A stretch of DNA of 64,000 bases from Methylobacterium sp. CB376 (GCF_029714205.1 NZ_CP121648.1:5343001-5407000); one strand, 5' to 3'. Positions 37,818-46,098 are shown, counted from the first letter of the stretch. Notes: generated from the letters alone by a model not told the origin. Program-made: numbers and translations.

Positions 37818-38171
37818 TCACGAAACCCGCGGCGGCCCGCGGGGCGAGGCAGCGGAGAGGAGGATCGGCCGATGCGGCGGGTCCCGGCGGACCGGAAGCC
37901 GCGCCCAGGCGCAGGCGTGGGGCGGAAGGATCTGGGCGGGGAGCGCAAGGTCCGCGGCACCGGAGCCATGCGATCCGGGCAGGCCCCGCTCGTCGTCGTC
38001 GGCCAGGATCGCGCTGAGCAGGGCCCAGGGCGTCCCGCCCCCGTGCGAGCGCTGCGCCACGGCGGCGTGCCCGGGAGGCGCGCCGACCGGCAGGCCCGAC
38101 CACCCGTCGAGGGACGCGGCGAGCGCCCCGATCAGGAAGACGAGGTTGAGGATCAGGGGGCTGCGCCGCAA
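37818..38171 (-). CDS. Possible small secreted protein
   Basis: A 117-residue reading frame whose first 26 residues look like a signal peptide or membrane anchor (Leu-Ile-Leu-Asn-Leu-Val-Phe-Leu-Ile-Gly-Ala-Leu-Ala-Ala-Ser). The rest is Pro/Ala/His/Arg-rich without a recognisable domain. It is the only plausible gene in the 545-bp stretch 37743-38287. The long opposite-strand reading in the same place has the look of GC-bias noise. Confidence 0.4.
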   Translation of the reverse strand: MRRSPLILNLVFLIGALAASLDGWSGLPVGAPPGHAAVAQRSHGGGTPWALLSAILADDDERGLPGSHGSGAADLALPAQILPPHACAWARLPVRRDPPHRPILLSAASPRGPPRVS

Positions 38172-38287
38172 CGGCCGGCATCCTTCGCGGGTCAGCCGGA
38201 AGTCTACCGTTTCCGGGCCGGCGCCATCAAGCCGGGACGTGCGCCGGGCGGGAGGGCTGCGACCTCCCGCCCGGGCCCGCCTGCGGC

Positions 38288-38551
38288 TCAGTAGGTCGTG
38301 GTGCGCCGGCTCTGGATCATGCCCCAGATCCCCAGCACGATCACGGCGCCGACCACCGAGGCGATCAGGCCGGCACCCTGGTTCGGCCCGTACCAGCCTA
38401 CGGCCTGCCCCAGAAAGGTGGCCACGAAGGCCCCCACGATGCCCAGGATCGTCGTGAGGATGAACCCGCTCGGCTCGTTCGGGCCGGGCATGATGAACTT
38501 CGCGATGACGCCGGCGACGAAGCCGATGATGATGGTCCAGAGGATCGACAT
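38288..38551 (-). CDS. GlsB/YeaQ/YmgE stress-response membrane protein
   Basis: An 87-residue protein with three helices and the family signature: Ile-Gly-Phe-Val-Ala-Gly-Val-Ile-Ala-Lys-Phe-Ile-Met-Pro-Gly, then Thr-Ile-Leu-Gly-Ile-Val-Gly-Ala-Phe-Val, then Val-Gly-Ala-Val-Ile-Val-Leu. These small inner-membrane proteins are induced by general stress. It is divergent from the RidA gene. Length is typical. Confidence 0.92.
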   Translation of the reverse strand: MSILWTIIIGFVAGVIAKFIMPGPNEPSGFILTTILGIVGAFVATFLGQAVGWYGPNQGAGLIASVVGAVIVLGIWGMIQSRRTTTY

Positions 38552-38729
38552 GGAGGGTGCGCCTTTCGGCCTCGCTTGAAACTACCCGAGCAACGCGCGG
38601 AACGCCCCGGGGTTGCGTGGCCGTAAGCTTGTCCGCGCGCCCCGCGGGTCTTTACGCGGTGCCGCGCGGGGCGGCACAAGGCGCAGCGCCGCCCCGGCGG
38701 CGAATTCGGCACTCACCCAGGAAGCCAGC

Positions 38730-39077
38730 ATGACCATCCAACGGATCGAGACCGGCGCGCGCATGAGCCAGGCGGTCGTGCATAACGGCACGGTCTACCT
38801 CGCCGGCCAAGTGGCCGAGGGCGACGACGTCGCCGCCCAGACCCGCGCGATCCTCGCCCAGATCGAGGCGCTGCTGGCGCAGGCCGGCTCCGCCAAGGAG
38901 CGGATCCTCTCGGCCACGATCTACCTCGCCGACATCGGCGCCTTCGCGGACATGAACCGGGTCTGGGACGCCTGGGTCCCGGCCGGCCAGGCGCCGGCCC
39001 GGGCCACCGTCGAGGCGAAGCTCGCCGGGCCGCAATACCGCGTCGAGATCGCCGTCATCGCCGCGGCGGGAGCCTGA
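38730..39077 (+). CDS. RidA/YjgF/Rid family protein
   Basis: A 115-residue Rid-family protein. The pattern Asn-Gly-Thr-Val-Tyr-Leu-Ala-Gly-Gln-Val-Ala, Gln-Thr-Arg-Ala-Ile-Leu-Ala-Gln-Ile and Ala-Pro-Ala-Arg-Ala-Thr-Val-Glu-Ala matches the trimeric fold, including the arginine that holds the carboxylate in imine deaminases. It resembles the subgroup with Ile-Tyr-Leu-Ala-Asp. RidA removes reactive enamines made by PLP enzymes. It ends 1 bp before the binding-protein gene, so the two are probably cotranscribed. Confidence 0.88.
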   Translation: MTIQRIETGARMSQAVVHNGTVYLAGQVAEGDDVAAQTRAILAQIEALLAQAGSAKERILSATIYLADIGAFADMNRVWDAWVPAGQAPARATVEAKLAGPQYRVEIAVIAAAGA

Positions 39078-39078
39078 G

Positions 39079-40176
39079 ATGGCGCGCCCCCTCCTCGGCG
39101 GCCTGTTGGCCGCCTGCCTCGCCCTCGCCTGGCCCGCCGCTGCCGCCGGGGAGCGGGTCGTCAACATCTACAACTGGTCGGACTATATCGACCACAAGAT
39201 GCTCGACGCCTTCACGCGCGAGACCGGCATCAAGGTGGTCTACGACACCTACGACACGAACGAGATCCTCGAGACGAAGCTGCTCGCCGGCAAGTCGGGC
39301 TACGACGTCGTGGTGCCGTCCGGGCCCTTCCTGCAGCGCCTGATCCGGGCCGGGGCGTTCCAGCCCCTCGACAAGGCCAAGCTGCCGAACCTGAAGAACG
39401 CGTGGCCCGAGGTGATGGCGCGGCTCGCCGTCTACGACCCGGGCAACGCCTACGCGGTCGACTACATGTGGGGCACGACCGGCATCGGCGTGAACACCGC
39501 GCTGGTGCGCGAGCGGCTCGGCCCGAACCAGCCCCTCAACACCTGGGACATCGTCCTGCGGCCCGAACTGATCGCCAAGCTCAAGGATTGCGGCGTCACC
39601 ATGCTGGACGCCCCCGAGGACATCTTTCCCAACGTGCTGGCGGCGCTCGGCCTCAAGCCCGACTCGAAGCGCGTCGACGACCTGAACCAGGCCGGCGAGG
39701 CGCTCTTCCGCATCCGCGGGGCGGTGCAGAAGTTCCACTCCTCCGAGTACATCAACCAACTCGCCAACGGCGACGTGTGCCTCTCGGTCGGCTATTCGGG
39801 CGACGTGCTGCAGGCCCGCAGGCGCGCCCAGGAGGCGAAGAACGACGTCGACATCGCCTACTACATCCCGCAGCAGGGGGCGCTGATGTGGTTCGATTCC
39901 TTCGCGATCCCGAAGGACGCCGCCCATCCGGCCGAGGCGCACGCCTTCATCGACTTCATGCTCCGGCCCGAGGTGGCGGCGGCCAACACCAATTTCGTGT
40001 CCTACGCGAGCGGCAACCTCGCCGCCAAGGCGCTGGTGAAGCCCGAGATCCTGTCGAACCCGGGCGTCTACCCGGACGAGGCGACCTTCAGGCGCCTGTT
40101 CACCAACACCGCCTACGACGACCGCACCCAGCGGGTCGTCACCCGGCTGTGGACGCGGGTGCGCACCGGCAAGTGA
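39079..40176 (+). CDS. Polyamine ABC transporter substrate-binding protein (PotF/PotD type)
   Basis: A 365-residue periplasmic protein with signal peptide (to about Ala-Ala-Ala-Gly, residue 24). It opens with Val-Asn-Ile-Tyr-Asn-Trp-Ser-Asp-Tyr-Ile, the hallmark of putrescine/spermidine binding proteins; Gly-Tyr-Asp-Val-Val-Val-Pro-Ser-Gly and Gly-Tyr-Ser-Gly-Asp follow. Ligand-site Trp and Asp residues of PotF appear conserved. The ABC membrane and ATPase genes are not next to it, so it either serves a distant transporter or has another ligand. The stop codon lies in a 13-bp tandem repeat. Confidence 0.88.
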   Translation: MARPLLGGLLAACLALAWPAAAAGERVVNIYNWSDYIDHKMLDAFTRETGIKVVYDTYDTNEILETKLLAGKSGYDVVVPSGPFLQRLIRAGAFQPLDKAKLPNLKNAWPEVMARLAVYDPGNAYAVDYMWGTTGIGVNTALVRERLGPNQPLNTWDIVLRPELIAKLKDCGVTMLDAPEDIFPNVLAALGLKPDSKRVDDLNQAGEALFRIRGAVQKFHSSEYINQLANGDVCLSVGYSGDVLQARRRAQEAKNDVDIAYYIPQQGALMWFDSFAIPKDAAHPAEAHAFIDFMLRPEVAAANTNFVSYASGNLAAKALVKPEILSNPGVYPDEATFRRLFTNTAYDDRTQRVVTRLWTRVRTGK

Positions 40177-40230
40177 ATCCGGCAACTGAATCCGGCAAGT
40201 CAGTCCGGCAAGTCAGTCCGGCAAGTGAGT
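40166..40230. repeat. 13-bp tandem repeat, five units, on the binding-protein stop codon
   Basis: Five units of the type CCGGCAAGTSARY: 40166-40178, 40179-40191, 40192-40204, 40205-40217 and 40218-40230. The TGA stop at 40174-40176 is inside unit one. The third and fourth units are identical. Confidence 0.93.
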
Positions 40231-40347
40231 CGAGTGCCGGGCCGGAACACCGACCGGACCGGGTCGCGGCGGCTCCGGCTTCCGCGGCCCGCGCCGGTGC
40301 CCTAGGGTCGATCGCCCCGCGAGGGGCGGACCGGCAGGAGGCGGAGC

Positions 40348-40980
40348 GTGAACGTCCTCGTCGTCGACGACCACCCCATCGTGCTCCAGGGCTGCCGCCG
40401 CGTCCTCGAGGATGCCGGCGTCGAGGCGGTCCACGAGGCGACCTGCATCCGGGCGGGCTACCGCAGCTTCCACCGCCACCGGCCGGACGTCGTCGTGGCC
40501 GACCTCACCTTCCACGGCGCCGCCCTCAAGGGGCTCGACCTCATCCGGCGCATCCGGGCCGTGGCGCCCGGGACCCGGATCCTCGTCTTCACCATGCACG
40601 ACGACCCGGTGATCGTCGCCCGCGCCCTCGACAGCGGGGCGCTGGGCTACGTCCTCAAGGACACGGCCTCGGCCGAGCTGCACCAGGCCTTCGAGCGCGT
40701 GCGCGCCGGCGAGCCCTACCTCGACCCCTCGCTCGCCGCCGAGGTGGCGCTGCTGCGCGCCCGCCCGAGGCCCGAGCCCCTGGCGGGCCTCACCGCGCGG
40801 GAGCGCCAGATCCTGGCCCTGCTCGGCGCCGGGCGCTCGCACGGGGCGATCGCGGCCGAACTCGCGCTCAGCTACAAGACCGTGGCCAATGCCTGCTCGC
40901 AGATGCGCCACAAGCTCGGCGCGCGCAGCCTCGCCGACCTCCTGCGGATCGCGCTCCAGGCCGCCGACCGCGCCCCCTGA
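40348..40980 (+). CDS. LuxR-type (NarL/FixJ) response regulator
   Basis: A 210-residue regulator. The receiver domain has Asp7-Asp8 and phospho-acceptor Asp52 (Val-Ala-Asp-Leu-Thr-Phe), plus Lys102-region Tyr-Val-Leu-Lys-Asp. The C-terminal LuxR helix-turn-helix (about 145-205) has Leu-Thr-Ala-Arg-Glu-Arg-Gln-Ile-Leu and Tyr-Lys-Thr-Val-Ala-Asn. It starts at GTG after GGAGGCGGAGC. No histidine kinase gene is adjacent, so it is an orphan whose signal is unknown. Confidence 0.88.
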   Translation: MNVLVVDDHPIVLQGCRRVLEDAGVEAVHEATCIRAGYRSFHRHRPDVVVADLTFHGAALKGLDLIRRIRAVAPGTRILVFTMHDDPVIVARALDSGALGYVLKDTASAELHQAFERVRAGEPYLDPSLAAEVALLRARPRPEPLAGLTARERQILALLGAGRSHGAIAAELALSYKTVANACSQMRHKLGARSLADLLRIALQAADRAP

Positions 40981-41052
40981 GGCGCCCGGGGCCGGCCCGG
41001 GGCCGCCCGGCGCAGGCCGCCGGGCTCTCGGGAAAATCAGTCAACCCAAGAT

Positions 41053-41065
41053 GTTGCACTGCAAC
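41053..41065. promoter_or_regulatory. GTTGCA-C-TGCAAC palindrome
   Basis: A perfect 6-bp inverted repeat with a 1-bp centre, about 115 bp upstream of the RlpA-like gene in AT-richer DNA. TGC-rich palindromes of this kind are bound by PhaR-type PHB regulators in alphaproteobacteria; whether that applies here is inference. Confidence 0.4.
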
Positions 41066-41181
41066 GCGGGCCGTTCGGGTACTAATAAATCTCCGTTAAT
41101 ACTTCTCACTTCGGCAGTCACATTCTTGCCCAGATCAGCCCTATGTTGCGCCGCCTCAGCATATCAAAACGGGAATGTGAA

Positions 41182-41547
41182 ATGTTTTCGAAGGCCAAGC
41201 TGGCGCTGATCTGTCTTGCCGCGTCCGTCGGCGGTAGCGCGACGCTCCAAGCCAGCACGCCTGCCCTGGCTCAGACCGGGGGTGCCTCGTGGTACGGGCC
41301 CGGGTTCCAGGGCCGGCGCACCGCCAACGGCGAGCGCTTCAACACCCACGCGCTCACGGCCGCCCACCGCAGCCTGCCCTTCGGCAGCCGGGTGCGGGTC
41401 ACCAACACCAGCAACGGCCGCTCGGTCGTGGTGCGGATCAACGACCGCGGGCCCTACGTGGGCGGCCGCGTCATCGACCTGTCGCAGGCCTCCGCGCGGG
41501 CGATCGGCATCAGCGGCGTCAGCAAGGTCCAGCTCAGCCGCCTCTGA
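41182..41547 (+). CDS. RlpA-like double-psi beta-barrel protein
   Basis: A 121-residue exported protein with signal peptide (to about Ala-Leu-Ala-Gln, residue 32) and one double-psi beta-barrel domain. It has [24 protein letters not shown] and catalytic-type Ile-Asn-Asp-Arg-Gly-Pro-Tyr. RlpA proteins are septal lytic transglycosylases; this one has no SPOR domain, so it is a short form. The ATG at 41182 directly precedes the signal peptide; an upstream start at 41143 is less likely. Confidence 0.88.
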   Translation: MFSKAKLALICLAASVGGSATLQASTPALAQTGGASWYGPGFQGRRTANGERFNTHALTAAHRSLPFGSRVRVTNTSNGRSVVVRINDRGPYVGGRVIDLSQASARAIGISGVSKVQLSRL

Positions 41548-41688
41548 GGCGCCGGCGCCGCACTGTCCCCCGGCGGGATCGATCAGACAACGTCAAGTTT
41601 TCCGGACGGCAGCGGAACTGTTCGGGCACAGTCGAGGTTGGAGGACACAAGACCTTCGCCGTTCCGACAGTGCCCGGGGAGAGGCTCC

Positions 41689-42414
41689 ATGCCGTCGCAT
41701 CGTTCCCGCTCGGCCGCGCCCCGGCGCGGCCTGTTCCTGGCCCTGGTTTCGGGATGCCTGCTGATCTCGACGGCCGGCGCGGGCCGGGCGACCGAGGGGG
41801 ACGGGCTCGGCGGCCTGTTCGGGGCCCTGTTCGGCGGCGGCGCCGCTCGCAGCACGGCCCCCGCGGCGATCCCGCAGCCCCTCGCCGAGCCGACGACCCG
41901 GCTGCGGCGGCGCCTCGCAGGGCGCAACCGGGCCGACGCCCGGGCCGCCCTGCGCCACCGGGCCCGCTACGCCGCCCTGCCCAAGGCCCCGGCCGAGGAC
42001 AAGGCCGGGGCCCTCAAGGTCCTGGTCCCGGCCGAGCGGATCACCAATCCCTCCGAGGCCCGGGCCGCCCTCCTGCGCGACCCGACCCTGCGCCACGGCG
42101 ACATCGTCATCATGCCGGAGGGACCGCGCGTCTTCGTGGGCGCGGCGGGCTCCGCCAAGCACCGCCCGGGCGAGTTCGAGGATGTGCGCCGCTCGCGGGT
42201 CGTCAACGACCAGACCCGCCGCGAGTTGCTCGCCCGCACGGCCCCGATCGGGGCGCTGCCGGCCGACGAGGCCCGCAAGCTGATGGCCCGCCTCGTCCGC
42301 CACGCCCCGAAACCGTGGACCGCGCCGGAGGAGGCGCGGACCGAGACCGCCATGCGGTCCGAGAGCGACGCGCGGGCGGAGACCGCCATGCGGGTGATCT
42401 ACCCAGCCCGCTGA
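41689..42414 (+). CDS. Exported hypothetical protein, Arg/Ala-rich
   Basis: A 241-residue protein with a signal peptide (Arg-Arg-Gly-Leu-Phe-Leu-Ala-Leu-Val-Ser-Gly, cleavage near Gly-Arg-Ala) and a short glycine-rich segment (Gly-Leu-Gly-Gly-Leu-Phe-Gly-Ala-Leu-Phe). The middle part is basic, and Gly-Asp-Ile-Val-Ile-Met-Pro-Glu-Gly-Pro-Arg-Val-Phe-Val-Gly near 140-155 looks like a compact beta domain. Near the C-terminus, Glu-Thr-Ala-Met-Arg appears twice. GGGGAGAGG before the ATG supports the start. I recognise no family. Confidence 0.6.
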   Translation: MPSHRSRSAAPRRGLFLALVSGCLLISTAGAGRATEGDGLGGLFGALFGGGAARSTAPAAIPQPLAEPTTRLRRRLAGRNRADARAALRHRARYAALPKAPAEDKAGALKVLVPAERITNPSEARAALLRDPTLRHGDIVIMPEGPRVFVGAAGSAKHRPGEFEDVRRSRVVNDQTRRELLARTAPIGALPADEARKLMARLVRHAPKPWTAPEEARTETAMRSESDARAETAMRVIYPAR

Positions 42415-42575
42415 CGCGCCCGCGCTCGGCCGCGCCCCTGCCGGGTGCGGCCCGCGCGGCACGGTGCGTCAACGCGGCCGTGGGATCCGACACCGTGGGT
42501 TGCGTCCCCGCCGCCTCCGCTTGCTAGGCTGCGCGCCCGCGGTCGCTCGCGACCGCTTCGTGTCAGGGATCCCCC

Positions 42576-42965
42576 ATGGTGAGATGGATGCTGGTCGTGG
42601 CCACCGCGGCGTGCCTCGCGGCGTCGGACGCGTCCGCGGCGAATGGCGACCAGATCGTGACGCAGTGCAAGAGCCTCCTGCGGACCGCCAAGCAGCGCGG
42701 CGACACCCTCGACTACCGGCAGGACCCCGACACGGTGAGCTGCTTCGCCTTCATGAGCGCGGTGCAGAACCTCGCCGTGGTGGCCGAGCGCGCCGACGCG
42801 CCGCCCCTGCTCGGGGCCTGCCTGCCGCCCGAGGGGACGCTCCTGCAGCTGATCCGGGCGGTGGTCGCCTACGGCAAGGCGCACCCGCCCGCCCTGCGCG
42901 AGAGCGCGGGCGTGCTGGCGCTCCTCGCCCTCCGGGACGCGTATCCCTGCGACAAGAAGGGGTGA
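42576..42965 (+). CDS. Rap1a/Tai-like immunity-fold protein
   Basis: A 129-residue exported protein with signal peptide (to about Ala-Ser-Ala-Ala, residue 21). The mature part follows the Rap1a/Tai pattern: an early Cys, Val-Ser-Cys-Phe-Ala-Phe-Met-Ser-Ala-Val, Ala-Cys-Leu-Pro-Pro-Glu-Gly-Thr-Leu-Leu-Gln, an Ala-His-Pro-Pro segment, and Ala-Leu-Arg-Asp-Ala-Tyr-Pro-Cys. Rap1a proteins block amidase effectors of type VI secretion in the periplasm. No effector or secretion gene is near, so it is either an orphan immunity gene or a relative with a different job. Confidence 0.7.
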   Translation: MVRWMLVVATAACLAASDASAANGDQIVTQCKSLLRTAKQRGDTLDYRQDPDTVSCFAFMSAVQNLAVVAERADAPPLLGACLPPEGTLLQLIRAVVAYGKAHPPALRESAGVLALLALRDAYPCDKKG

Positions 42966-43101
42966 GCGCCGGCATCGCGCGCGGGGCCGAAAGGTTCCAG
43001 CGCGATATTTCCGCCCGCGACGCTTGCCGGCCGCGCCCCGCCTGCTCATCTCAGGTACCCCGATGGGGTATTTGGCCCCGCTCGGCAGCCGGAGGAGCAG
43101 G

Positions 43102-43437
43102 ATGGCGAAGGCCGACAAGCACCACATGGGTCCCGGGACGCAGGGCAAGGGCTCGGGGACCGGCGCGATGACCGAGTTGCCGGAGGGGATCCTCCCGGAG
43201 AACATGGTGCTGAGCAACCGCGACAAGTCCCGCCACAGCCACGAGCGCGGGCTCGACAGCAAGAACGTGCAGACCGAGCAGTACCAGGACCATTCCGCCA
43301 ATCGCCGGGACTTCGACGAGACCGGCGCGCCGCGGGGCGGTCAGCCGACCGGCGGCGACAACACCAGCGGCGCCGAGGCGCCGATGACCACCGTCTCGGG
43401 CAACGACAGCAGCCTGTCGAGCCAGCATCGGCGCTGA
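43102..43437 (+). CDS. Hydrophilic hypothetical protein
   Basis: A 111-residue, strongly hydrophilic protein rich in Gly, Ser, His, Asn and Asp, with no hydrophobic segment. It contains Asp-Lys-His-His-Met-Gly-Pro-Gly near the start and Leu-Pro-Glu-Gly-Ile-Leu-Pro-Glu-Asn in the middle. It is probably mostly disordered. A strong GGAGGAGCAGG site precedes the ATG. Such small disordered proteins are often stress-related, but I cannot assign a family. Confidence 0.6.
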   Translation: MAKADKHHMGPGTQGKGSGTGAMTELPEGILPENMVLSNRDKSRHSHERGLDSKNVQTEQYQDHSANRRDFDETGAPRGGQPTGGDNTSGAEAPMTTVSGNDSSLSSQHRR

Positions 43438-43488
43438 GCGCCATGCGCCGAACCGGTCACCGGCTCGGCGGCGAAACAGGATGCGGAC

Positions 43489-43568
43489 CAAGAGACCCAC
43501 CAGGCAAGAGACCCACCAGGCAAGAGACCCACAAGGCAAGGGACTCACCAGGCAAGGGACTCACCAGA
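43489..43568. repeat. 16-bp tandem repeat, five units, upstream of rarD
   Basis: Five 16-bp units of the type CAAGRGACYCACMAGG at 43489, 43505, 43521, 43537 and 43553. Units 1-2 are identical; 4-5 share G and T changes. They start 51 bp after the preceding gene's stop and end about 165 bp before the rarD start. Confidence 0.93.
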
Positions 43569-43733
43569 ATTGCCTCGTGCGATTCCGGTGAGGGCTGCGG
43601 CCCGGGACCGGCACCGGTCATGCGCCGGGCGGATGCCGGTCCCCCGCCGCGCCCCGTGGCGTCGCTCCCCCCGCTCGGGCAGAGAGGGCAGGGTCTCCCG
43701 GGAACGGCCGCGGGGACGTCTCGGGAGGAGGCG

Positions 43734-44621
43734 GTGGGACTCGTCTACGCGCTCGGCGCCTATCTGTGCTGGGGCCTCCTGGTCCCGCTGCACTTTCGCC
43801 TCCTCGGCAGCCTGCCGCCCTGGACGATCCTCGCCCACCGCATCCTGTGGTCGAGCCTGTTCGTGCTCCTCCTGCTGGTGGTCCTGCGCGGGCGCCGCGC
43901 GCCCTTCGTGCCCGCGCGGCGGCACGCGCTGCTCGCCGTCTCGGCGCTGCTGATCGCGGTGAACTGGTCGCTCTATCTCTGGGCGGTCCAGAACGGGCAC
44001 ATGGTCGAGGCGAGCCTCGGCTACTTCATCAACCCGCTGGTGGCCGTGGCGCTCGGCGCCGCGGTGCTGGGCGAGCGGCTGCGCCCGCTCCAGGCCTGGG
44101 CGGTGGGGCTCGCGGCGGCCGGGGTCGCCGCGGCGGTGGCGCTCGCCGGAACCCTGCCCTGGCTCGCCCTCGCGCTCGCCACGAGCTTCGCCCTCTACGC
44201 GCTGATCCGCAAGCTGGTGCCGATCGACCCGATCCTCGGCTTCGGCGCCGAGACCGTGCTGCTGCTGCCGGCGGCCTTGGCCTACCTCGCCGGTGCCGCG
44301 CCCGAGTCCGCCGCCCTCCCGGCCCTCGACGGGCGCACGGCCGGGCTCCTGCTCCTGACCGGCATCACGACCTCGCTGCCGCTGATCTGGTTCGCGGCCG
44401 CGGCGCGGCGCCTGAAGCTGGCGACGCTCGGGCTGATGCAGTACCTCTCGCCGACCTGCACCCTCCTGCTGAGCGTGACGGTGTTCGGCGAGAGCCTGGA
44501 CCCGGCCCGGGCGGCCGTGTTCGGGTTCACCTGGATCGCCCTCGCCCTCTACGCCGCCGACGCGGTGCGCCTGTCGCGCAGCCCGGCCCCACCCCTCGCG
44601 CCCCAGCGCTGCCCGGGCTGA
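43734..44621 (+). CDS. rarD: EamA-family permease RarD
   Basis: A 295-residue protein with ten helices, the length of E. coli RarD (296). It shows the RarD pattern: Tyr-Leu-Cys-Trp-Gly early in helix 1, His-Arg-Ile-Leu-Trp-Ser, Asn-Trp-Ser-Leu-Tyr-Leu-Trp-Ala-Val, and Leu-Gly-Tyr-Phe-Ile-Asn-Pro-Leu. RarD permeases are drug/metabolite-type transporters with unknown substrate. GTG at 43734, five bases after GGAGG, gives the family-length product; longer in-frame starts at 43443 and 43620 add low-complexity sequence that includes the upstream tandem repeat. Confidence 0.85.
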   Translation: MGLVYALGAYLCWGLLVPLHFRLLGSLPPWTILAHRILWSSLFVLLLLVVLRGRRAPFVPARRHALLAVSALLIAVNWSLYLWAVQNGHMVEASLGYFINPLVAVALGAAVLGERLRPLQAWAVGLAAAGVAAAVALAGTLPWLALALATSFALYALIRKLVPIDPILGFGAETVLLLPAALAYLAGAAPESAALPALDGRTAGLLLLTGITTSLPLIWFAAAARRLKLATLGLMQYLSPTCTLLLSVTVFGESLDPARAAVFGFTWIALALYAADAVRLSRSPAPPLAPQRCPG

Positions 44622-44697
44622 GGCAGGACCGCGTTTACACGTCCACGTCGGTGCTCTATCGCGGCCACAACACGGGCGGGAGGGGCGGCCGGCGGCC

Positions 44698-45465
44698 ATG
44701 CGCGAGATCCTGGAGAAGGCCGCCTTCCTGCGGGCGGAGCGCGGCCTCGCCGGCCTCGCCGCCAAGGCCGCCTCCGTCGCCTACGACCGGGCCCTGCGCC
44801 GTCACCTGCCGCGGGCGGAGCCGGTCCTCTACGCGGGGCTGCCGACCGGCCGCTACCGCCGCTGGGGCGACCGCTGGCTCCCCGCCGCCCTGGTGGCGCA
44901 GGACATTCCCGATTTCGAGGAGGGGCTGGTCCGGGCCCTGCGCGCCCATCTCCGCCCGGGCGACGCCGTGACGGTGGTGGGCACCGGGAGCGGCGTCACG
45001 ACCGCGGTCGCGGCCCTCGGGGTCGGCGCGGAGGGCACGGTCACCGCCTACGAAGGCGACCCGGGCGGGATCGCGGCGACGCGCCGGATGCTGGAGGCGA
45101 ACGGGGTCGCCGCGCGGGTGCGGCTGCACCACGCCGTCGTCGGGGCGCCGGTCCGGGTCTATGGCGGGGCCGGCGCCGCCCGGATCGTGGCCCCGGCCGA
45201 CCTGCCCCCGACCGACCTGCTCGAACTCGACTGCGAGGGCGCCGAGACGGTGATCCTCGGCGCCATGACGATCCGCCCGCGGGTCGTCGCGGTCGAGACC
45301 CACGGCTGCTACGGCGCGCCCTCCGCGGCGGTCCGCGCCCTCCTCGAAGGGCTCGGCTACGCGGTCACCGACACCGGGCTGGCCGAGCCCCGGATGGCGC
45401 GGCTCTGCCGCGAGGGGGACGTGCGGGTGCTGGTCGGGCTGCGCGGCGCGGCGGCCGGGGCTTGA
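44698..45465 (+). CDS. FkbM family methyltransferase
   Basis: A 255-residue SAM-dependent methyltransferase. It has a glycine-rich SAM loop (Val-Val-Gly-Thr-Gly-Ser-Gly-Val) at about 97-104, an acidic residue after the second strand (Tyr-Glu-Gly-Asp), and the FkbM motif Leu-Glu-Leu-Asp-Cys-Glu-Gly-Ala-Glu at about 177-185. FkbM enzymes methylate hydroxyls of sugars and polyketides, often in surface polysaccharides. The neighbours give no pathway. It is convergent with the DUF1489 gene. Confidence 0.8.
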   Translation: MREILEKAAFLRAERGLAGLAAKAASVAYDRALRRHLPRAEPVLYAGLPTGRYRRWGDRWLPAALVAQDIPDFEEGLVRALRAHLRPGDAVTVVGTGSGVTTAVAALGVGAEGTVTAYEGDPGGIAATRRMLEANGVAARVRLHHAVVGAPVRVYGGAGAARIVAPADLPPTDLLELDCEGAETVILGAMTIRPRVVAVETHGCYGAPSAAVRALLEGLGYAVTDTGLAEPRMARLCREGDVRVLVGLRGAAAGA

Positions 45466-45585
45466 ACGGGCCGGGAACCTCGCGGACGGGGAACGGCGCG
45501 GGCGCCATGCGTCTCCCGCCCCACGGTTCACCCTTCGCGGCAGGGCCAAGCCGGGCAGGCCGCACCTCGCACCGTCCCCACCCTC

Positions 45586-46026
45586 TCAGAGCAGCCCCAG
45601 GGCCGCGAGTTCCCGGCGCATCGCCTCGGGCATCGCCGAGAGGCTCACCGCCGCGTCGCGGCCGAGGTCGCGGGGCGCGTCGGCCTCCGCGAGGTAGCGC
45701 CAACCCTGGAACGGCCGGCAGGGGCGCGGCTCGACCGGCACCACGGACGGATCGAGGACGAGGTGGCAGCGGCCGATCCCGTCCCCGTCCACGAAGGGCC
45801 GGATCGCCCGGATCGGCTGGCGGCAGGCGACGAGCCCCTTGATCACCCAGTAGAGCGAGCCCGCTCCCGCGATCGCGTCGGCGCGCTTGGGGACCATGCG
45901 GGTGGTGTGGACCTGCTCGAAGGCCGTCCCGGCCCGCCGCGCGCCGTCGCGCCGCTCGGCGATCCACGCCTCCAGGTCGCCGATCGAGTCGCAGCCGACG
46001 CAGAGCTTGAGGAGGTGAAGGGGCAT
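45586..46026 (-). CDS. DUF1489 family protein
   Basis: A 146-residue cytosolic protein opening with Leu-His-Leu-Leu-Lys-Leu-Cys-Val-Gly-Cys-Asp-Ser, the hallmark of DUF1489, a family nearly restricted to alphaproteobacteria. Further conserved parts are His-Thr-Thr-Arg-Met-Val-Pro-Lys-Arg, Leu-Tyr-Trp-Val-Ile-Lys-Gly and Arg-Pro-Phe-Gln-Gly-Trp-Arg-Tyr-Leu. Function unknown. Length is normal. Confidence 0.85.
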   Translation of the reverse strand: MPLHLLKLCVGCDSIGDLEAWIAERRDGARRAGTAFEQVHTTRMVPKRADAIAGAGSLYWVIKGLVACRQPIRAIRPFVDGDGIGRCHLVLDPSVVPVEPRPCRPFQGWRYLAEADAPRDLGRDAAVSLSAMPEAMRRELAALGLL

Positions 46027-46098
46027 AATCGTCTCGCGGGAGGGGCCGCTCTGCCGCCCGATCGTGGCACCCGCGAGGCGCGGCCCGGGCGCGCCCCG

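Noticed and set aside
43489..43568. CRISPR array
   Set aside because: Units are 16 bp, directly adjacent, with no spacers and no cas genes anywhere in the window. The same applies to the other tandem repeats.
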